DNA of 64,000 bases from Alphaproteobacteria bacterium (lineage in GTDB: Bacteria; Pseudomonadota; Alphaproteobacteria; SP197): the NCBI GenBank assembly GCA_016869675.1, contig VGDP01000005.1, positions 53,178 to 117,177 of the forward strand, given 5' to 3'. The stretch's first letter is position 1. Each line of letters begins with the position of its first letter. The translations under genes were made by a program, and so were the position numbers. The notes below the pieces were generated by a model, which was given only the letters and a program-made list of their open reading frames with translations, searched no databases and had not been told where the DNA came from. Shown here piece by piece: positions 16,236 through 26,247 of this stretch.

Positions 16236-17708
16236 TCAGGGCAGACAATCAAGATAGCGCGCCACGTCCCAGTCGGACACGGTGGCGTTGAACTGGTCCC
16301 ATTCGTCGCGCTTGTACTCGCGGTAGAGGCGCAACATGTCGCCCGGCAGCGCCGACTGGACGACCGGATCGGCGTCCAGCGCATCGAGCGCCTGGCCCAG
16401 GTTCGACGGCAGGCGGCGCACCTGCTTGCCCGCCTCCATGGCCTCGTAGATGTTGCGTTCCTCGGGCTCGCCCGGATCGAGGGCGCGAGTCAGACCGTCG
16501 TCCATGGCCTGGATTAGGGCCGCCGCCATCAGGTACGGGTTCACCATGGGGTCGACCGAGCGGTACTCCATGCGGCCCGGCGCCGAGACGCGCAGCGCGC
16601 AGGTGCGGTTCTGGAAGCCCCAGTCGGCGTAGACCGGTGCCCAGAGCCCCTGGTCCATCATGCGGCGGTAGGAGTTGACGGTCGAGGCGCCGATCGCGGT
16701 CAGCGCCGGCAGGTGCGCCAGGATGCCGCCCACCGCGTGGCGCCCGAGCGTGGACGGCAGCCAGTGCCCGGGGTTCTGCGGATCGAGGAACGTGTTCACC
16801 CCGCCCCTGCGGTAAGTGAACACGTCGTCCATCGCGGGGCGCGGGTCCTGGCGCAGGCCGACGATCTGCTCGGCGCCGTCGCGCCACAGCGATATGTTGT
16901 GGTGGCAGCCGTTGGCCGACATCTTTATGAACGGCTTGGTCATGAAGCAGGCGATCAGGTCGTGCTCGCGCGCCACGCGCGCGCAGATCTGGCGGTACGT
17001 GGTCAAGCGGTCGCACGTGCGCAGCGCCTCGTCGAACATGAAGTTTAGCTCGAGCTGGCCGTGCGCGTCCTCGTGGTCGCCCTGGATCATGTCGAGCCCC
17101 ATGGCCCGGCTGTAGGCGATGGCCTTGAGGAACACCGGCGCCAAGGTCTCGAATTGGTCGACGTGGTAGGCGTTGGGCTTGGTCGGGCCGTGGGCGTGCC
17201 CGCCGTCCGCGCCCTTGTGCAGCCACATCATCTCGGGCTCGCAGCCGTGGCGCATGTGCAGGCCGCCGTGCTTGGCCTGGAACGCCGCGTGCAGCCGGCG
17301 CAGGTTGCCGCGACAATCCGCGGTCATGAAGCCGCCCGGGTTCGCCTTGTCCTCGCGCATGTGGAAGACGGTGCAGAACACCCGGCCCAGCCGCTTCTTT
17401 CAGGGAAGCTGGCACAGCGTTTCGGGATCGGGCAGCGCGAGCAGTTCGTGGGTGTTGGGCCCGAAACCGAGCAGGTTGCCGGAACGGTCGGCGATGACGT
17501 TGGTCAAGCCGCCGATCCAGGTCTGGATGCCGCGCTGGGCGATCGCCTCCCAATGATCGGCGGGCACGCCCTTGCCCATGATGCGCCCGGTGATCGAGAT
17601 GTACTGGTAGTAGATGTACTCGATGCCCGTGGCGTCGATGATGGCGCGGCCGCGGCGGACCAAGTCGTCGCGCTCCGGCGCGCCGAGATAGCGATCCAGG
17701 TCGCTCAT
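16236..17708 (-). pseudogene. Glutamine-synthetase-family ligase interrupted by an in-frame TGA
   Basis: One frame from ATG 17708 to the stop at 16236 encodes a full-size (about 490 residue) glutamine-synthetase-like protein except for a TGA at 17402-17400. The N-terminal part ends PDPETLCQLP; right after the stop the same frame continues KKRLGRVFCTVFHMRED. Relatives have Trp here (LPW...RVF), so TGG to TGA is the simplest change. The catalytic part is intact: QGDHEDAHGQLELNF, KPFIKMSANGCHHNI, YADWGFQNRTCALR. No recoding signal is seen and TGA is a normal stop throughout the window. Either a recent nonsense mutation or a base-call error; a protein restarting at the GTG near 17381 would lack the N-terminal domain. 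Confidence 0.75.
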
Positions 17709-17710
17709 GG

Positions 17711-19069
17711 TCAGATGGCCTCCAGGTAGCGCGCGCGCTCCTGCGCGCTGACGAAGCGCTGCACCACAGCGTCCTCGTGCCGGCGCGACCAGGCGAAGTG
17801 CTCGATGAAGCGGTCACCGAACAGGGCGCGGGCGGTCGCGCTGTCCTTCAGGCGCTGTGCCGCCTCCAGCAGCGTGCGCGGCAAGGGCTGGAAGCCCTTC
17901 GGCACGATCTCGCGCGCATCGCCGTCGCACGGTGCCGGCGGCTCGGCCTTGGTCTCGATGCCCCACAGGCCGCAGCCCAGCGCCATGGCCAGCGTCAGGT
18001 GCGGGTTGGTATCGGCGGCCGGCACGCGGAACTCCAGCCGCGTGGTCGCCGCGTCGGCGTTGGCGACGCGCAACGCCACGCTGTAGTTGCCGAAGCCCCA
18101 GGTCGGCGTGCGCGGCGACCAGTTGCCCGGCACCATGCGCCGGTAGGCGTTCGCGGTGTGGGTGCACAGCGCCGTGGTTTCCGGCAACAGGCGCAACATG
18201 CCGCCAATGAAGTGGCTCATGGTCTTGGACAGGCCATCGCGGGCGCGCGTGTCCGCGAAGACCGGGCGCCCCGTGTCTTTGTCCGCGAGCGACAGGTTGA
18301 GGTGGCCGGAAAGGCCCTGGAAGCCGGCGCCGAGCTGGGCCATGAACGACGCGGTCAGGCCCCGGCTGCGGCAGAACGCGCGGGTGAAGGCGCGGAAGAG
18401 CGCGTAATCGTCCGCCGCCCCCATGGGGTCGCGCGCGGCGAGCGTCGCCTCCACGCAGCCCGGGCCGAGCTCGGTGCCGAGCGCGTGGAACGGGATCTCG
18501 AGGCGCGCCATGACCGCTTCCAGCCCGACCAGCAGGTCCGACCAGCCCGCCGCGGAATCGGAGGCGAAGCAGGCGTTCTCGGGCAGGAACGCGGTCATGC
18601 GGTCGAAGCCCTTGGCGCGCAGGCTTTCCGCGGTCTCGGCCAGCACCGTGAACTCGCACTCGAACGCGGCCTTGACCGCGAAGCCCATGGCATCCGCCTT
18701 GGCCACCTGGCGCGCGAGCAGGCGACGCGGCGAGAGATCGGCCGACGGCCCGGTGAAATCGGCGATGTAGAGCGCGGCATCCGCCTCGAAGGGGAATGCG
18801 CGACCGCTGGTCGGGTCGATCGCCGCCGGCTCGGACAGGAACGTGTCGGCGCCGTCGAACACGGCCTCGGCGATGTCCCAGCGATGGATGACGTTGGGGA
18901 ACGCGTACGGTCCGCGCAGCGCGGCCTCGGCCGGTCCGATGGTCATGCGTCGTTCGCGCAGCCTGGCGTCGGTGTCGAAGATGCCAACATGGACCGTGCC
19001 GACGCCGCGTTCGCGCAGCGCCTCGATCGCGGCCTCCGCGGTCGGGTGTCCGAGACGAGGTCCGGTCAT
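17711..19069 (-). CDS. Glutamine-synthetase-family ligase
   Basis: 452 residues from ATG at 19069, overlapping the permease stop (ATGA). N-terminal domain: VGIFDTDARLRERRMTIGP. Catalytic domain: AFECEFTVLAE (metal Glu), FHALGTELGPGCVEATLAA, FMAQLGAGFQGLSGHLNLSL, WGFGNYSVALRV and RLEFRVPAADTNPH. Some metal-site positions differ from housekeeping GlnA, as in gamma-glutamyl-amine ligases. Coupling to a polyamine-type importer and to a second ligase gene suggests the imported amine is gamma-glutamylated as the first catabolic step, as in the Puu pathway of Escherichia coli. That link is inference. Confidence 0.82.
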   Translation of the reverse strand: MTGPRLGHPTAEAAIEALRERGVGTVHVGIFDTDARLRERRMTIGPAEAALRGPYAFPNVIHRWDIAEAVFDGADTFLSEPAAIDPTSGRAFPFEADAALYIADFTGPSADLSPRRLLARQVAKADAMGFAVKAAFECEFTVLAETAESLRAKGFDRMTAFLPENACFASDSAAGWSDLLVGLEAVMARLEIPFHALGTELGPGCVEATLAARDPMGAADDYALFRAFTRAFCRSRGLTASFMAQLGAGFQGLSGHLNLSLADKDTGRPVFADTRARDGLSKTMSHFIGGMLRLLPETTALCTHTANAYRRMVPGNWSPRTPTWGFGNYSVALRVANADAATTRLEFRVPAADTNPHLTLAMALGCGLWGIETKAEPPAPCDGDAREIVPKGFQPLPRTLLEAAQRLKDSATARALFGDRFIEHFAWSRRHEDAVVQRFVSAQERARYLEAI

Positions 19070-19911
19070 CGTTCGCCCTTGTCGCTGAGCATGAGCACCG
19101 AGACGAAGATCACCACCAGGGACGCGACGACGATGATCGTGCCGATCGCGTTGATCTCGGGCGTGATGCCCCGCCGCAGTGTCGAATAGATGTACATGGG
19201 CAGCGTGTTCTCGCGGCCCGTCAGGAAGAAGGTCACGGGGATCTCGTCGAACGAGAGCGTGAACGAGATCAGCGCGCTGCCGATGATCGCCGTCTTGATG
19301 TTCGGCAAGGTGACGTACCAGAACGTCTGCAAGGGCCGCGCGCCCAGGTCGTTCGACGCTTCCTCGAGGCGGCGGTTGAAGCGTTGCAGGCGGGCGAACA
19401 CCTGGGTGACGACCACCGAGATCAGCGCCGTGCCGTGGCCCAGAATCACGGTCTCCAGGCTCAGGTTCAGGCCGAGCACGCGAAACAGGTTGAGCATCGA
19501 GATGCCGGTGATCAGCCCTGGCAGGACCAGCGGCAGCAGAACCGCGCGGCGAAAGATGGTCTTGCCCGGGAAGTCGATGCGGTCGAGCGCGATGGCGGCG
19601 GGGACGCCGAAGGCAACGCAGATCAGCGTCGCGGCCGCCGCCACGTAAAGGCTGTTCCACAGGGCACGCAGCAGGTCCTCGTTGGCGAAGGCGGATTCGT
19701 ACCAGCGCCACGTGAACTCCTTCAGCGGCAGCGTGGTGACCACGTTGTCGTTGAAGCTGAAGACGATCAGCACGACGATCGGCAGGTAGAGAAACGCGGC
19801 GACGCACGCCGCCGCCGCGCCAAGCGCGCCGGCCGAGAGGCGTGGTCCGCGCCACGGGCGGCGCGCCGTCGCGGCTGACGCCATCACCCCGATGTCCGTC
19901 GTCACCGCCAT
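19066..19911 (-). CDS. ABC transporter permease, PotC type
   Basis: 281 residues from ATG at 19911, 4 bases past the stop of the other permease; a TTG 18 bases further upstream would overlap that gene and is less likely. Several hydrophobic segments are visible, beginning AAACVAAFLYLPIVVLIVFSF. The inner-membrane component motif is EEASNDLGARPLQTFWYVTLP. Inner membrane, paired with the PotB-type permease as the translocation channel of a spermidine/putrescine-type importer. Confidence 0.9.
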   Translation of the reverse strand: MAVTTDIGVMASAATARRPWRGPRLSAGALGAAAACVAAFLYLPIVVLIVFSFNDNVVTTLPLKEFTWRWYESAFANEDLLRALWNSLYVAAAATLICVAFGVPAAIALDRIDFPGKTIFRRAVLLPLVLPGLITGISMLNLFRVLGLNLSLETVILGHGTALISVVVTQVFARLQRFNRRLEEASNDLGARPLQTFWYVTLPNIKTAIIGSALISFTLSFDEIPVTFFLTGRENTLPMYIYSTLRRGITPEINAIGTIIVVASLVVIFVSVLMLSDKGER

Positions 19912-19915
19912 GGTG

Positions 19916-20785
19916 TCAGCCCAGATCAAGCCGGCCGGCCCGCTCGAGCCGGTCGGAGAGGGTGATGATCGTCAACACGATGAACAGCATGACCATGCTG
20001 AGCGCCGAGCCGAGCGGCCAGTTGAGCGCCGTGCCGAACTGCGATTGCACCACCGTGGCGATCAGCGCGCCGTCCGCCCCGCCCACCAGGAACGGCGCCA
20101 CGAAATCGCCCATGGTCAGCGAGAACGTGAAGGTCGCGCCCGCCAGGATGCCCGGCACCGAGAGCGGCAGCGTCACCGCGAGGAAGGTGCGGAACGGTCC
20201 GACGCCCAGATCCTTGGACGCCTCCTTCAGGCTGGCCGGGATCTTCTCGAGCGAGGCGTAGATCGGCATGACGCAGAACGGCACGAAGATGTAGGTCAGC
20301 GTCAGGACCATGGCGAACTGGTTGTACAGGAACAGGTCGGTCGGCTGGTCCAGGATGCCGGTCCACACCAGGAACGAGTTGAGCACGCCCTCGCTGCCCA
20401 GGATCGTCTTCCACGTGTAGGCGCGCAGCAGGTAGGACACCCACAAGGGCACGATCACGGCGACGTAGAGCGCCGTGCGCAGGCGCGCCGAGGCGACCTT
20501 GAACACCAGAAAGTAGGCCAGCGGGTACGCCAGCGCCACCGCCGCGATGGTGACCAGGACGGCGATCTTTATGGTGCGCAGCAGCACCTGGTAGTACTGC
20601 GGGTCGGCGAACAACGCGAGGTAGTTGCCGAACTGGAAGTCCGGCACCATGGTCGGGAACTGGCGCGTGTAGAAGCTGTACGTGAACATGATCGCGTACG
20701 GCACGAACATGAACACCAGCGTCCAGGCCAGCGGCCCGCCCAGGATGCCCGCGGCGGTGAAGCGGCGCCGGGTCGCGAGCCTCAT
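19916..20785 (-). CDS. ABC transporter permease, PotB type
   Basis: 289 residues from ATG at 20785, overlapping the ATPase stop (ATGA). Six or so membrane segments, starting GPLAWTLVFMFVPYAIMF, with the coupling motif KEASKDLGVGPFRTFLAVTLP for docking to the ATPase. PotB/PotH family. Second gene of the channel, same operon. Confidence 0.9.
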   Translation of the reverse strand: MRLATRRRFTAAGILGGPLAWTLVFMFVPYAIMFTYSFYTRQFPTMVPDFQFGNYLALFADPQYYQVLLRTIKIAVLVTIAAVALAYPLAYFLVFKVASARLRTALYVAVIVPLWVSYLLRAYTWKTILGSEGVLNSFLVWTGILDQPTDLFLYNQFAMVLTLTYIFVPFCVMPIYASLEKIPASLKEASKDLGVGPFRTFLAVTLPLSVPGILAGATFTFSLTMGDFVAPFLVGGADGALIATVVQSQFGTALNWPLGSALSMVMLFIVLTIITLSDRLERAGRLDLG

Positions 20786-21897
20786 GCGCGCACACCTGCG
20801 GTGTCGGCGAAGACGTTGACGCTGCCCGGTTCGATGGCCAGCAGCACGGCCGCGCCGGTTCCGGGCATGTCGGCCTCGCCCAGCGCGCGCTGGAGCTGGA
20901 CGTCGACCATGAACGGCTCGGCCTGGCCGATGTCGACGCTGACGCGCACGGCGTTGCCGTGGAAGAAGCGTTCCAGGACGCGGCCCTCGATGGCGCTGGC
21001 CCCGCCCGAGGTCGCGGTGCCCGGCGGCAGCAGGATCGCCTTCTCGGGGCGCACCGCCAGCAGCACGCGCGCGCCGGTCGCGTGGGCGGTGCCGTCGGCC
21101 TGCGCGCGCAAGCGCAACGGCCCCGCCTCGGCCAACAGCTCGCCCGCCTGCGCGCCGACCACGCGCGCCGGGATCAGGTTCGAGGTACCGATGAAGTTGG
21201 CGACGTAGGGTGTCGCCGGATGGTCGTAGAGTTCGCCGGGCGTGCCCGCCTGGACGATGCGCCCGGCGTCCATGACCACGACGCGGTCCGACATGACCAG
21301 CGCCTCCTTCTGGTCGTGGGTCACCAGGACGAACGTGATGCCGAGCCGCTGGTGCAGGTGCTTGAGCTCGACCTGCATGCTTTCGCGCAGCTTGACGTCG
21401 AGCGCCGAGAGCGGTTCGTCGAGCAGCAGCACCTTGGGCCGCCGGATGATCGCCCGCGCCAGGCCGACGCGCTGCTTCTGGCCGCCGGACAACTGGTTCG
21501 GCATGGCATCGATCTTGTCGAGCAGATCGACCATGCGCAGCGTGTCCTGTACCCGGCCGGTGATTTCGGCGCGCGCGACACCGCCGATGCGCAGGCCGTA
21601 GCCGACATTCTGCGCGACCGTCATGTGCGGGAACAGCGCGTAGTCCTGGAACACCGTGTTGACCGCGCGCTGGTACGGCGGGTCGTCGGTCACGTCGCGC
21701 CCGCCCAGCACAATGCGCCCGGCATCGGGTTCCTCGAACCCCGCCACTAGACGCAGCGTCGTCGTCTTGCCGCAGCCCGAGGGGCCGAGCAGCGTGACGA
21801 ATTCGCCCTCTCGCACGGCGAACGTCAGGTCGTTCACGGCGACGATGCCGCCGGTGAACGACTTGGTCAGGTTGCGCAGTTCGATGATGTCGGTCAT
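20782..21897 (-). CDS. ABC transporter ATPase, PotA type
   Basis: 371 residues from ATG at 21897. Walker A GPSGCGKTT near 38, Q-loop VFQDYALFPHMTV, signature LSGGQKQR near 138, Walker B VLLLDEPLSALD, switch His in VTHDQKEAL. The C-terminal TOBE-type region (LAVRPEKAILLPPG) is typical of the PotA/FbpC branch of polyamine, betaine and related importers. It couples ATP hydrolysis to the two permeases encoded downstream. Confidence 0.93.
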   Translation of the reverse strand: MTDIIELRNLTKSFTGGIVAVNDLTFAVREGEFVTLLGPSGCGKTTTLRLVAGFEEPDAGRIVLGGRDVTDDPPYQRAVNTVFQDYALFPHMTVAQNVGYGLRIGGVARAEITGRVQDTLRMVDLLDKIDAMPNQLSGGQKQRVGLARAIIRRPKVLLLDEPLSALDVKLRESMQVELKHLHQRLGITFVLVTHDQKEALVMSDRVVVMDAGRIVQAGTPGELYDHPATPYVANFIGTSNLIPARVVGAQAGELLAEAGPLRLRAQADGTAHATGARVLLAVRPEKAILLPPGTATSGGASAIEGRVLERFFHGNAVRVSVDIGQAEPFMVDVQLQRALGEADMPGTGAAVLLAIEPGSVNVFADTAGVRA

Positions 21898-21951
21898 GAC
21901 AACGGGCGATGGGCCGGACGGGTCGCCCCGCCCGGCCGGCCGCGCCCAGGC

Positions 21952-23010
21952 CTATTGCGCGGCCTTCACCGCGTTCCAGGTGTTCGTGTACACCTCCAGC
22001 CGATCGGGCGTCTGCCACAGGATCAGGCTGTTGATGTAGTTGGCGTCGTCCTGGTGCAGCGCCGCGAATCGCTCAGGCGTCATGCACGCCTTGGCCGACG
22101 CTTCGTTGGCCACCGAGTAGCCGGTGATGGCGGAAACGCCGCACTGGGCCTCGGGGGTCAGGGAGTAGTTGAGCCAAGCGTACGCACAGTCGGTGTTCGG
22201 CGTACCCTTGACGATCTGCCAGGAATCCATCCAGCCTTCGGCGTTCTCGGCCGGGATGAACTCCTTGACCGGGATGCCCTGGTCCGTCAGCTCGGCTGAC
22301 TGGTAGCCGCCCCAGGTGTTGGAGATCCACACCTCGCCCGAGGCGAATAGGTTGACCAGCTCACCGGCGGTGCCCCAGTACTTGCGGATCAGCGGCTTCT
22401 GTTCGATCAGCTTCTGCTTCGCAGCCTCCAGCTGGGCATCGTCGAGCGCGTAAATGTTGGTGTCGCCGTTGAGCCGCGCGGCGACGTAGATCGCGCTCTT
22501 GTCGTCCCACAGGGAGACCTTGCCGGCGTACTTGGGATCCCACAGGGCCGCGATCGAGGTCGGCTCCTCGGTGATCATGTCCGTGCGGTACATGAACGGG
22601 ATCGAGCCCCAGGTCCAGGGCACGCCCCAGAGTTGGCCATCCGTGGTCAGGCCCGGCGAGGAGCGGAACAACTCGTAGAGGCCTTCCAGGCCCTGGATCT
22701 TCGAGGTGTCGATCGGGTCGATGTAGCCGGCGGCCACGGTGACTGGTGCGGTGTCGATCGACGGCGAGATTAGATCGTAGACGCCGCCACCCGCCACGAG
22801 CTTGGGCACGAAGTCGTCGTTCGAGCCGACATAGGTGGCCGTGACCTTGCAGCCGCTCGCCGCCTCGAACGGCGCGACGAAGCTGGCATCGGCATAGCCT
22901 TCCCAGGTCAAGAGGTTGAGCTGGCCTTCGGCGTGTGCCGCGCCGGCCAGGGCGCCGATCGACGCCCCGGCGGCCAGGACCGCCAGCGCCTTGCGTAGGG
23001 TGATTGTCAT
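21952..23010 (-). CDS. Extracellular solute-binding protein, PotD type
   Basis: 352 residues. A signal peptide with cleavage near GAAHA-EG is followed by LNLLTWEGYADASFVAPFE, the usual start of spermidine/putrescine-type binding proteins. Periplasmic. Other family segments: VYDLISPSIDTAPVTVAAG, WTWGSIPFMYRTDM and WISNTWGGYQSAEL. First gene of the importer operon, 54 bases before the ATPase. Ligand unknown; the acidic and aromatic residues that bind polyamines cannot be assigned reliably without alignment. Confidence 0.92.
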   Translation of the reverse strand: MTITLRKALAVLAAGASIGALAGAAHAEGQLNLLTWEGYADASFVAPFEAASGCKVTATYVGSNDDFVPKLVAGGGVYDLISPSIDTAPVTVAAGYIDPIDTSKIQGLEGLYELFRSSPGLTTDGQLWGVPWTWGSIPFMYRTDMITEEPTSIAALWDPKYAGKVSLWDDKSAIYVAARLNGDTNIYALDDAQLEAAKQKLIEQKPLIRKYWGTAGELVNLFASGEVWISNTWGGYQSAELTDQGIPVKEFIPAENAEGWMDSWQIVKGTPNTDCAYAWLNYSLTPEAQCGVSAITGYSVANEASAKACMTPERFAALHQDDANYINSLILWQTPDRLEVYTNTWNAVKAAQ

Positions 23011-23148
23011 GGTTTGTGAGCCTCCCTTGTTTCGGTGATCGCGCGCCCCTTGGGCGCGGCCTGCGCTCGACTATCGCAAGCGCGCGTCCGCCACGACAAG
23101 GTCGAAGATGAGGTACGGCCCGAGCCCGGTGCCCGAAGACACCTGGAA

Positions 23149-25107
23149 TCACACGGCCGTACCGACCTTCAGCCCTTCGAGCACCGCTTCCTCGGCGGTG
23201 CGCGGCGTGAGGCAGTCGCCGGCGAGGTGCACCTCGCCGCCCCAGCCGTCCAGCGCGGTTTCGAGGGCCGTGTCGGGCTCGTGGCCGAGCGTCGTGACCA
23301 GGGTGTCGACGCCATCGACCACGATGGGCTGACCGCTGGTGACGTGCTGGAGGATGACCGCCCCCTTCTCTACCCCGGCGACGCGCGCGTAGGGCACGAT
23401 CTCGACACCGAGGCCGTGCAGCACGCCGACCCAGTGGTCGCGCACGTACATCTGGATCGTTTGGCCCGCCATGGTGCCGTTGACCGCCAGGCGGACCCGG
23501 CAGCCGGCGCGTGCCAGCCGTTCGGCCAGCCCGAGGCCGATCCAGTCGGCTCGCCAGTCGGCGACCACGACGCTGGAGCCGACGTTGACCTCGTCGCGCA
23601 GCACCTGCCAGGCATCGACCACACGGCCGTCCTCGGCGCCCGCGATGTTCGGGTGGCGGGGTCGCGCGCCGGTCGCCACGATCACCGCGTCGGGCCGTTC
23701 GCGTTCGACGAGCGCGCGGTCGACCGCCGTGCCGCGTACAACCTTGGCGCCTGACGCGGCGAGTTCACGCTCCAGGTTCGTGATCAGCCCGCCGAACTCG
23801 GCGCGGCGCGGCAGGAGCTGGGCGAGCAAGGCCTGACCGCCGAGCCGCCGCGCTCCTTCGTAGAGCGTCACGTCGTGGCCGCGTTCGGCGGCGACCGCCG
23901 CAGCCTTCATGCCCGCCGGGCCGCCGCCCGCCACGATCACCCGCTTGCGCGGCGCGGCGGAGGCGCGCGTGCCGTACGCGCGCTCGTGGCCCGTCTCGGG
24001 ATGCTGGATGCAGCTGATGCCGTAGCCGGTCTGCATGTGGCCGATGCACGCCTGGTTGCAGCCGATGCACGCGCGGATGTCGTCGAGCCGCCCGGCCCGC
24101 GCCTTCGCCGCCATGTCCGGGTCGGCGATCATGGCCCGCGTCATGCCGCACATGTCGGCATCGCCCGCCGCCAGGATGCGTTCGGCGATCTGCGGCTGGT
24201 TTATGCGCCCGGCCACGAACACCGGGCAGCGCACGGCGGCCTTGGCGCGCGCGGCGAACGGCGCCACGTAGCCGGTGTCGATGAACATGGGCGGCACCAC
24301 GTGGACCGAGCCCTTGAGCGTGGCCATGGTGCCGACGATGACGTTGACGTAGTCGACCAGCCCGGCGCCGTCGAGCGCGCGGCAGACCTCGACTACCAGG
24401 TCGGGCGTCAGGCCGTCCTCGTCCATCTCGTCGCCCGAGATGCGCATGCCGACGATCACCCGGTCGCCCACAGCGCCGCGCACGGTCTCGAGCACCTCGC
24501 GCAGGAAGCGCAGGCGGTTGGCGTCCGAGCCGCCGTAGGCATCGGCGCGTCGGTTGACCGCCGGGTTGAGGAACTGGGCCGGCAACAGGCCATGGGACGC
24601 CAGAACCTCGACGCCGTCCAGGCCGGCGCGCGCCATGCGCGCCGCCGCGGCACCGTAGCCGGCCACGACGTTCCGGATCATGGCCGCGGGCATGGCGCGC
24701 GGCATGATGTGATGGCGCTCGTCGGGCGTGGTGGACGCCGAGTAGGCGACCGGCAGGCTGCCGTCGACCGAGCCGCCCATGACCCGGCCCGAGTGCGACA
24801 ACTGGCCGAACACGGCGCAGCCGTGGGCGTGCACGGCAGCGGCGACGCGGGCATAGGCCGGAACGATCGCGTCGGTCGTCGCGTTGAGCGCGAGGCTGCT
24901 GGCCACGCCCGAGTCGTGGACGCGCGCGGCCTCGGTGATGATGAGCCCGGCACCGCCGCGCGCCCGCGCCTCGTGGTACGCCACCATGTCGTCGGTCGGC
25001 AGGCCGCCCGAAACGAGCATGGTCATGTGCCCGGTCGAGAAGATGCGATTGCGGAACGTGGTACCCCGGATGGTCAGGGGCGAGAACAGCGTGGTGAACC
25101 CGGTCAC
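23149..25107 (-). CDS. FMN/4Fe-4S/FAD oxidoreductase of the TMADH / 2,4-dienoyl-CoA reductase family
   Basis: 652 residues from GTG at 25107, overlapping the serine-hydrolase stop (GTGA). N-terminal old-yellow-enzyme TIM barrel (LFSPLTIRGTTFRNRIFSTG; HEARARGGAGLIITEAARVH). 4Fe-4S motif CIGCNQACIGHMQTGYGISC near 315. C-terminal NAD(P)/FAD domains from about 385 (VIVAGGGPAGMKAAAVAAERG). The Cys that binds FMN covalently in trimethylamine dehydrogenase is absent (STGHMTML instead), so FMN should be non-covalent. Possible roles are amine dehydrogenase, enoate reductase or betaine demethylase; context of amine import favours an amine or betaine. Confidence 0.88.
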   Translation of the reverse strand: MTGFTTLFSPLTIRGTTFRNRIFSTGHMTMLVSGGLPTDDMVAYHEARARGGAGLIITEAARVHDSGVASSLALNATTDAIVPAYARVAAAVHAHGCAVFGQLSHSGRVMGGSVDGSLPVAYSASTTPDERHHIMPRAMPAAMIRNVVAGYGAAAARMARAGLDGVEVLASHGLLPAQFLNPAVNRRADAYGGSDANRLRFLREVLETVRGAVGDRVIVGMRISGDEMDEDGLTPDLVVEVCRALDGAGLVDYVNVIVGTMATLKGSVHVVPPMFIDTGYVAPFAARAKAAVRCPVFVAGRINQPQIAERILAAGDADMCGMTRAMIADPDMAAKARAGRLDDIRACIGCNQACIGHMQTGYGISCIQHPETGHERAYGTRASAAPRKRVIVAGGGPAGMKAAAVAAERGHDVTLYEGARRLGGQALLAQLLPRRAEFGGLITNLERELAASGAKVVRGTAVDRALVERERPDAVIVATGARPRHPNIAGAEDGRVVDAWQVLRDEVNVGSSVVVADWRADWIGLGLAERLARAGCRVRLAVNGTMAGQTIQMYVRDHWVGVLHGLGVEIVPYARVAGVEKGAVILQHVTSGQPIVVDGVDTLVTTLGHEPDTALETALDGWGGEVHLAGDCLTPRTAEEAVLEGLKVGTAV

Positions 25108-26237
25108 GCGGGGAACTCCATGGCGGCGATGGCCTCCAGCATGCGGATGACCGGCGGGTAGTAGTCCTGGGGATAGCCGTCCTTGTCCTCGACCACGCCG
25201 TAGAACAGGCCGACGCCGCCGCTGGTCAGGTCGGCCAGCAGGTACTGCCCGCCGTAGCCGCCATGGCCGAGCCAGCGCCCCGTGGTGTTGGCCTGATTGC
25301 TGTAGCGGATCCAATCGCGCGGCGGGGCCAGCGGCACGCCCTGGGCGAGCGTCGCCTCGATGAACGGCGCGCTGCCGACCCAGCGGCCGTCAACCCCCAG
25401 ACCCCGGCGCACGAACAGCGCGCCGAAGCGGGCGAGATCGCGCGCCGTCAGGCAGCCGCCGCCCTCGAGGCCGGGGAAGCCTTCACGGTCGGTCGTCATG
25501 TGCAGCATCGCCTCGACGCCGGCGCCGTCGGCGACCCAGGCCGCCAACAGCCGGCCCCCGACCTTCTCGGCCAGCATGCCGAGGACCACGGTGTTGGCGT
25601 CCTTGTATTGGATGTGCGGCAGGCGGTTTGTCACGTCGTCGCTGGCCACGGTGCGCACGAAGGCGCGCTGGGTGGCCTCGCGCGCCGGGTCCACCGGCAG
25701 GCGCCAGCCCATGGCCTCCTCGTGCCGGTAGTAGGTGGACGCCGGATCGGTGAAGTCCTCGGTGTAGTCGTTGGCGACGTCCATGTTGAGTACCTGCTGG
25801 ACGGTCGCCGCGGCGTAGCCCGAGCCGATGTCCGGCAGGTAGTCGCCGACCCGGCGCGCCAGATCGATACGCCCCTCCTCCACCAGCCGGCCGATGATCA
25901 GGTTCATCATCATCTTGCCGATGGACTGGATGTTGTGCGGCCGGTCGGGGCCGAAATCAGGCGCGTCGCGTTCGAACAGCACGTGCCGGCCACGCACCAC
26001 CACCATGGCCGAGAACCACGGCAGGGCGGTCAGGCGCCGCACGTCGTCCCGCTCGGCGATGCGCAGGTCGGCGCGCGTCTCGAGCGCGAGCACGCGCGCC
26101 GCGCGATAGCCCGACGTATAGCGGGCGAGGTGGTGCAGGTTGTGGAAGCCATGGCGCCGGTTGCCGGACAGGTTCCAGTTGGGATTGTTGTCGTGGACGA
26201 CCGCGAGCGCGCCGTTGGGTTCGGTGACGACCGTCAT
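25104..26237 (-). CDS. Beta-lactamase-fold serine hydrolase
   Basis: 377 residues from ATG at 26237. Class C beta-lactamase/esterase fold: SxxK motif QSIGKMMMN near residue 122, a candidate YxN-type motif at IQYKDANTVV, and LGHGGYGGQYL replacing the KTG box. No signal peptide is visible, so it is probably cytoplasmic, unlike true beta-lactamases. Such proteins often act as amide or ester hydrolases or D-aminopeptidases. It is coupled to the TMADH-family gene and follows a C45-type acyltransferase by 10 bases, so hydrolysis of an amide intermediate is possible. Confidence 0.82.
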   Translation of the reverse strand: MTVVTEPNGALAVVHDNNPNWNLSGNRRHGFHNLHHLARYTSGYRAARVLALETRADLRIAERDDVRRLTALPWFSAMVVVRGRHVLFERDAPDFGPDRPHNIQSIGKMMMNLIIGRLVEEGRIDLARRVGDYLPDIGSGYAAATVQQVLNMDVANDYTEDFTDPASTYYRHEEAMGWRLPVDPAREATQRAFVRTVASDDVTNRLPHIQYKDANTVVLGMLAEKVGGRLLAAWVADGAGVEAMLHMTTDREGFPGLEGGGCLTARDLARFGALFVRRGLGVDGRWVGSAPFIEATLAQGVPLAPPRDWIRYSNQANTTGRWLGHGGYGGQYLLADLTSGGVGLFYGVVEDKDGYPQDYYPPVIRMLEAIAAMEFPA

Positions 26238-26247
26238 CGCAGGCTCC

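Noticed and set aside
17400..17402. Reassignment of TGA to Trp in this organism
   Set aside because: Most genes here end in TGA, many in ATGA or GTGA overlaps, and no other gene has an internal TGA at a Trp position.
25104..26237. Beta-lactam resistance gene
   Set aside because: No signal peptide, KTG box replaced by HGG, and it is coupled to a catabolic flavoenzyme; a general serine hydrolase is more likely.
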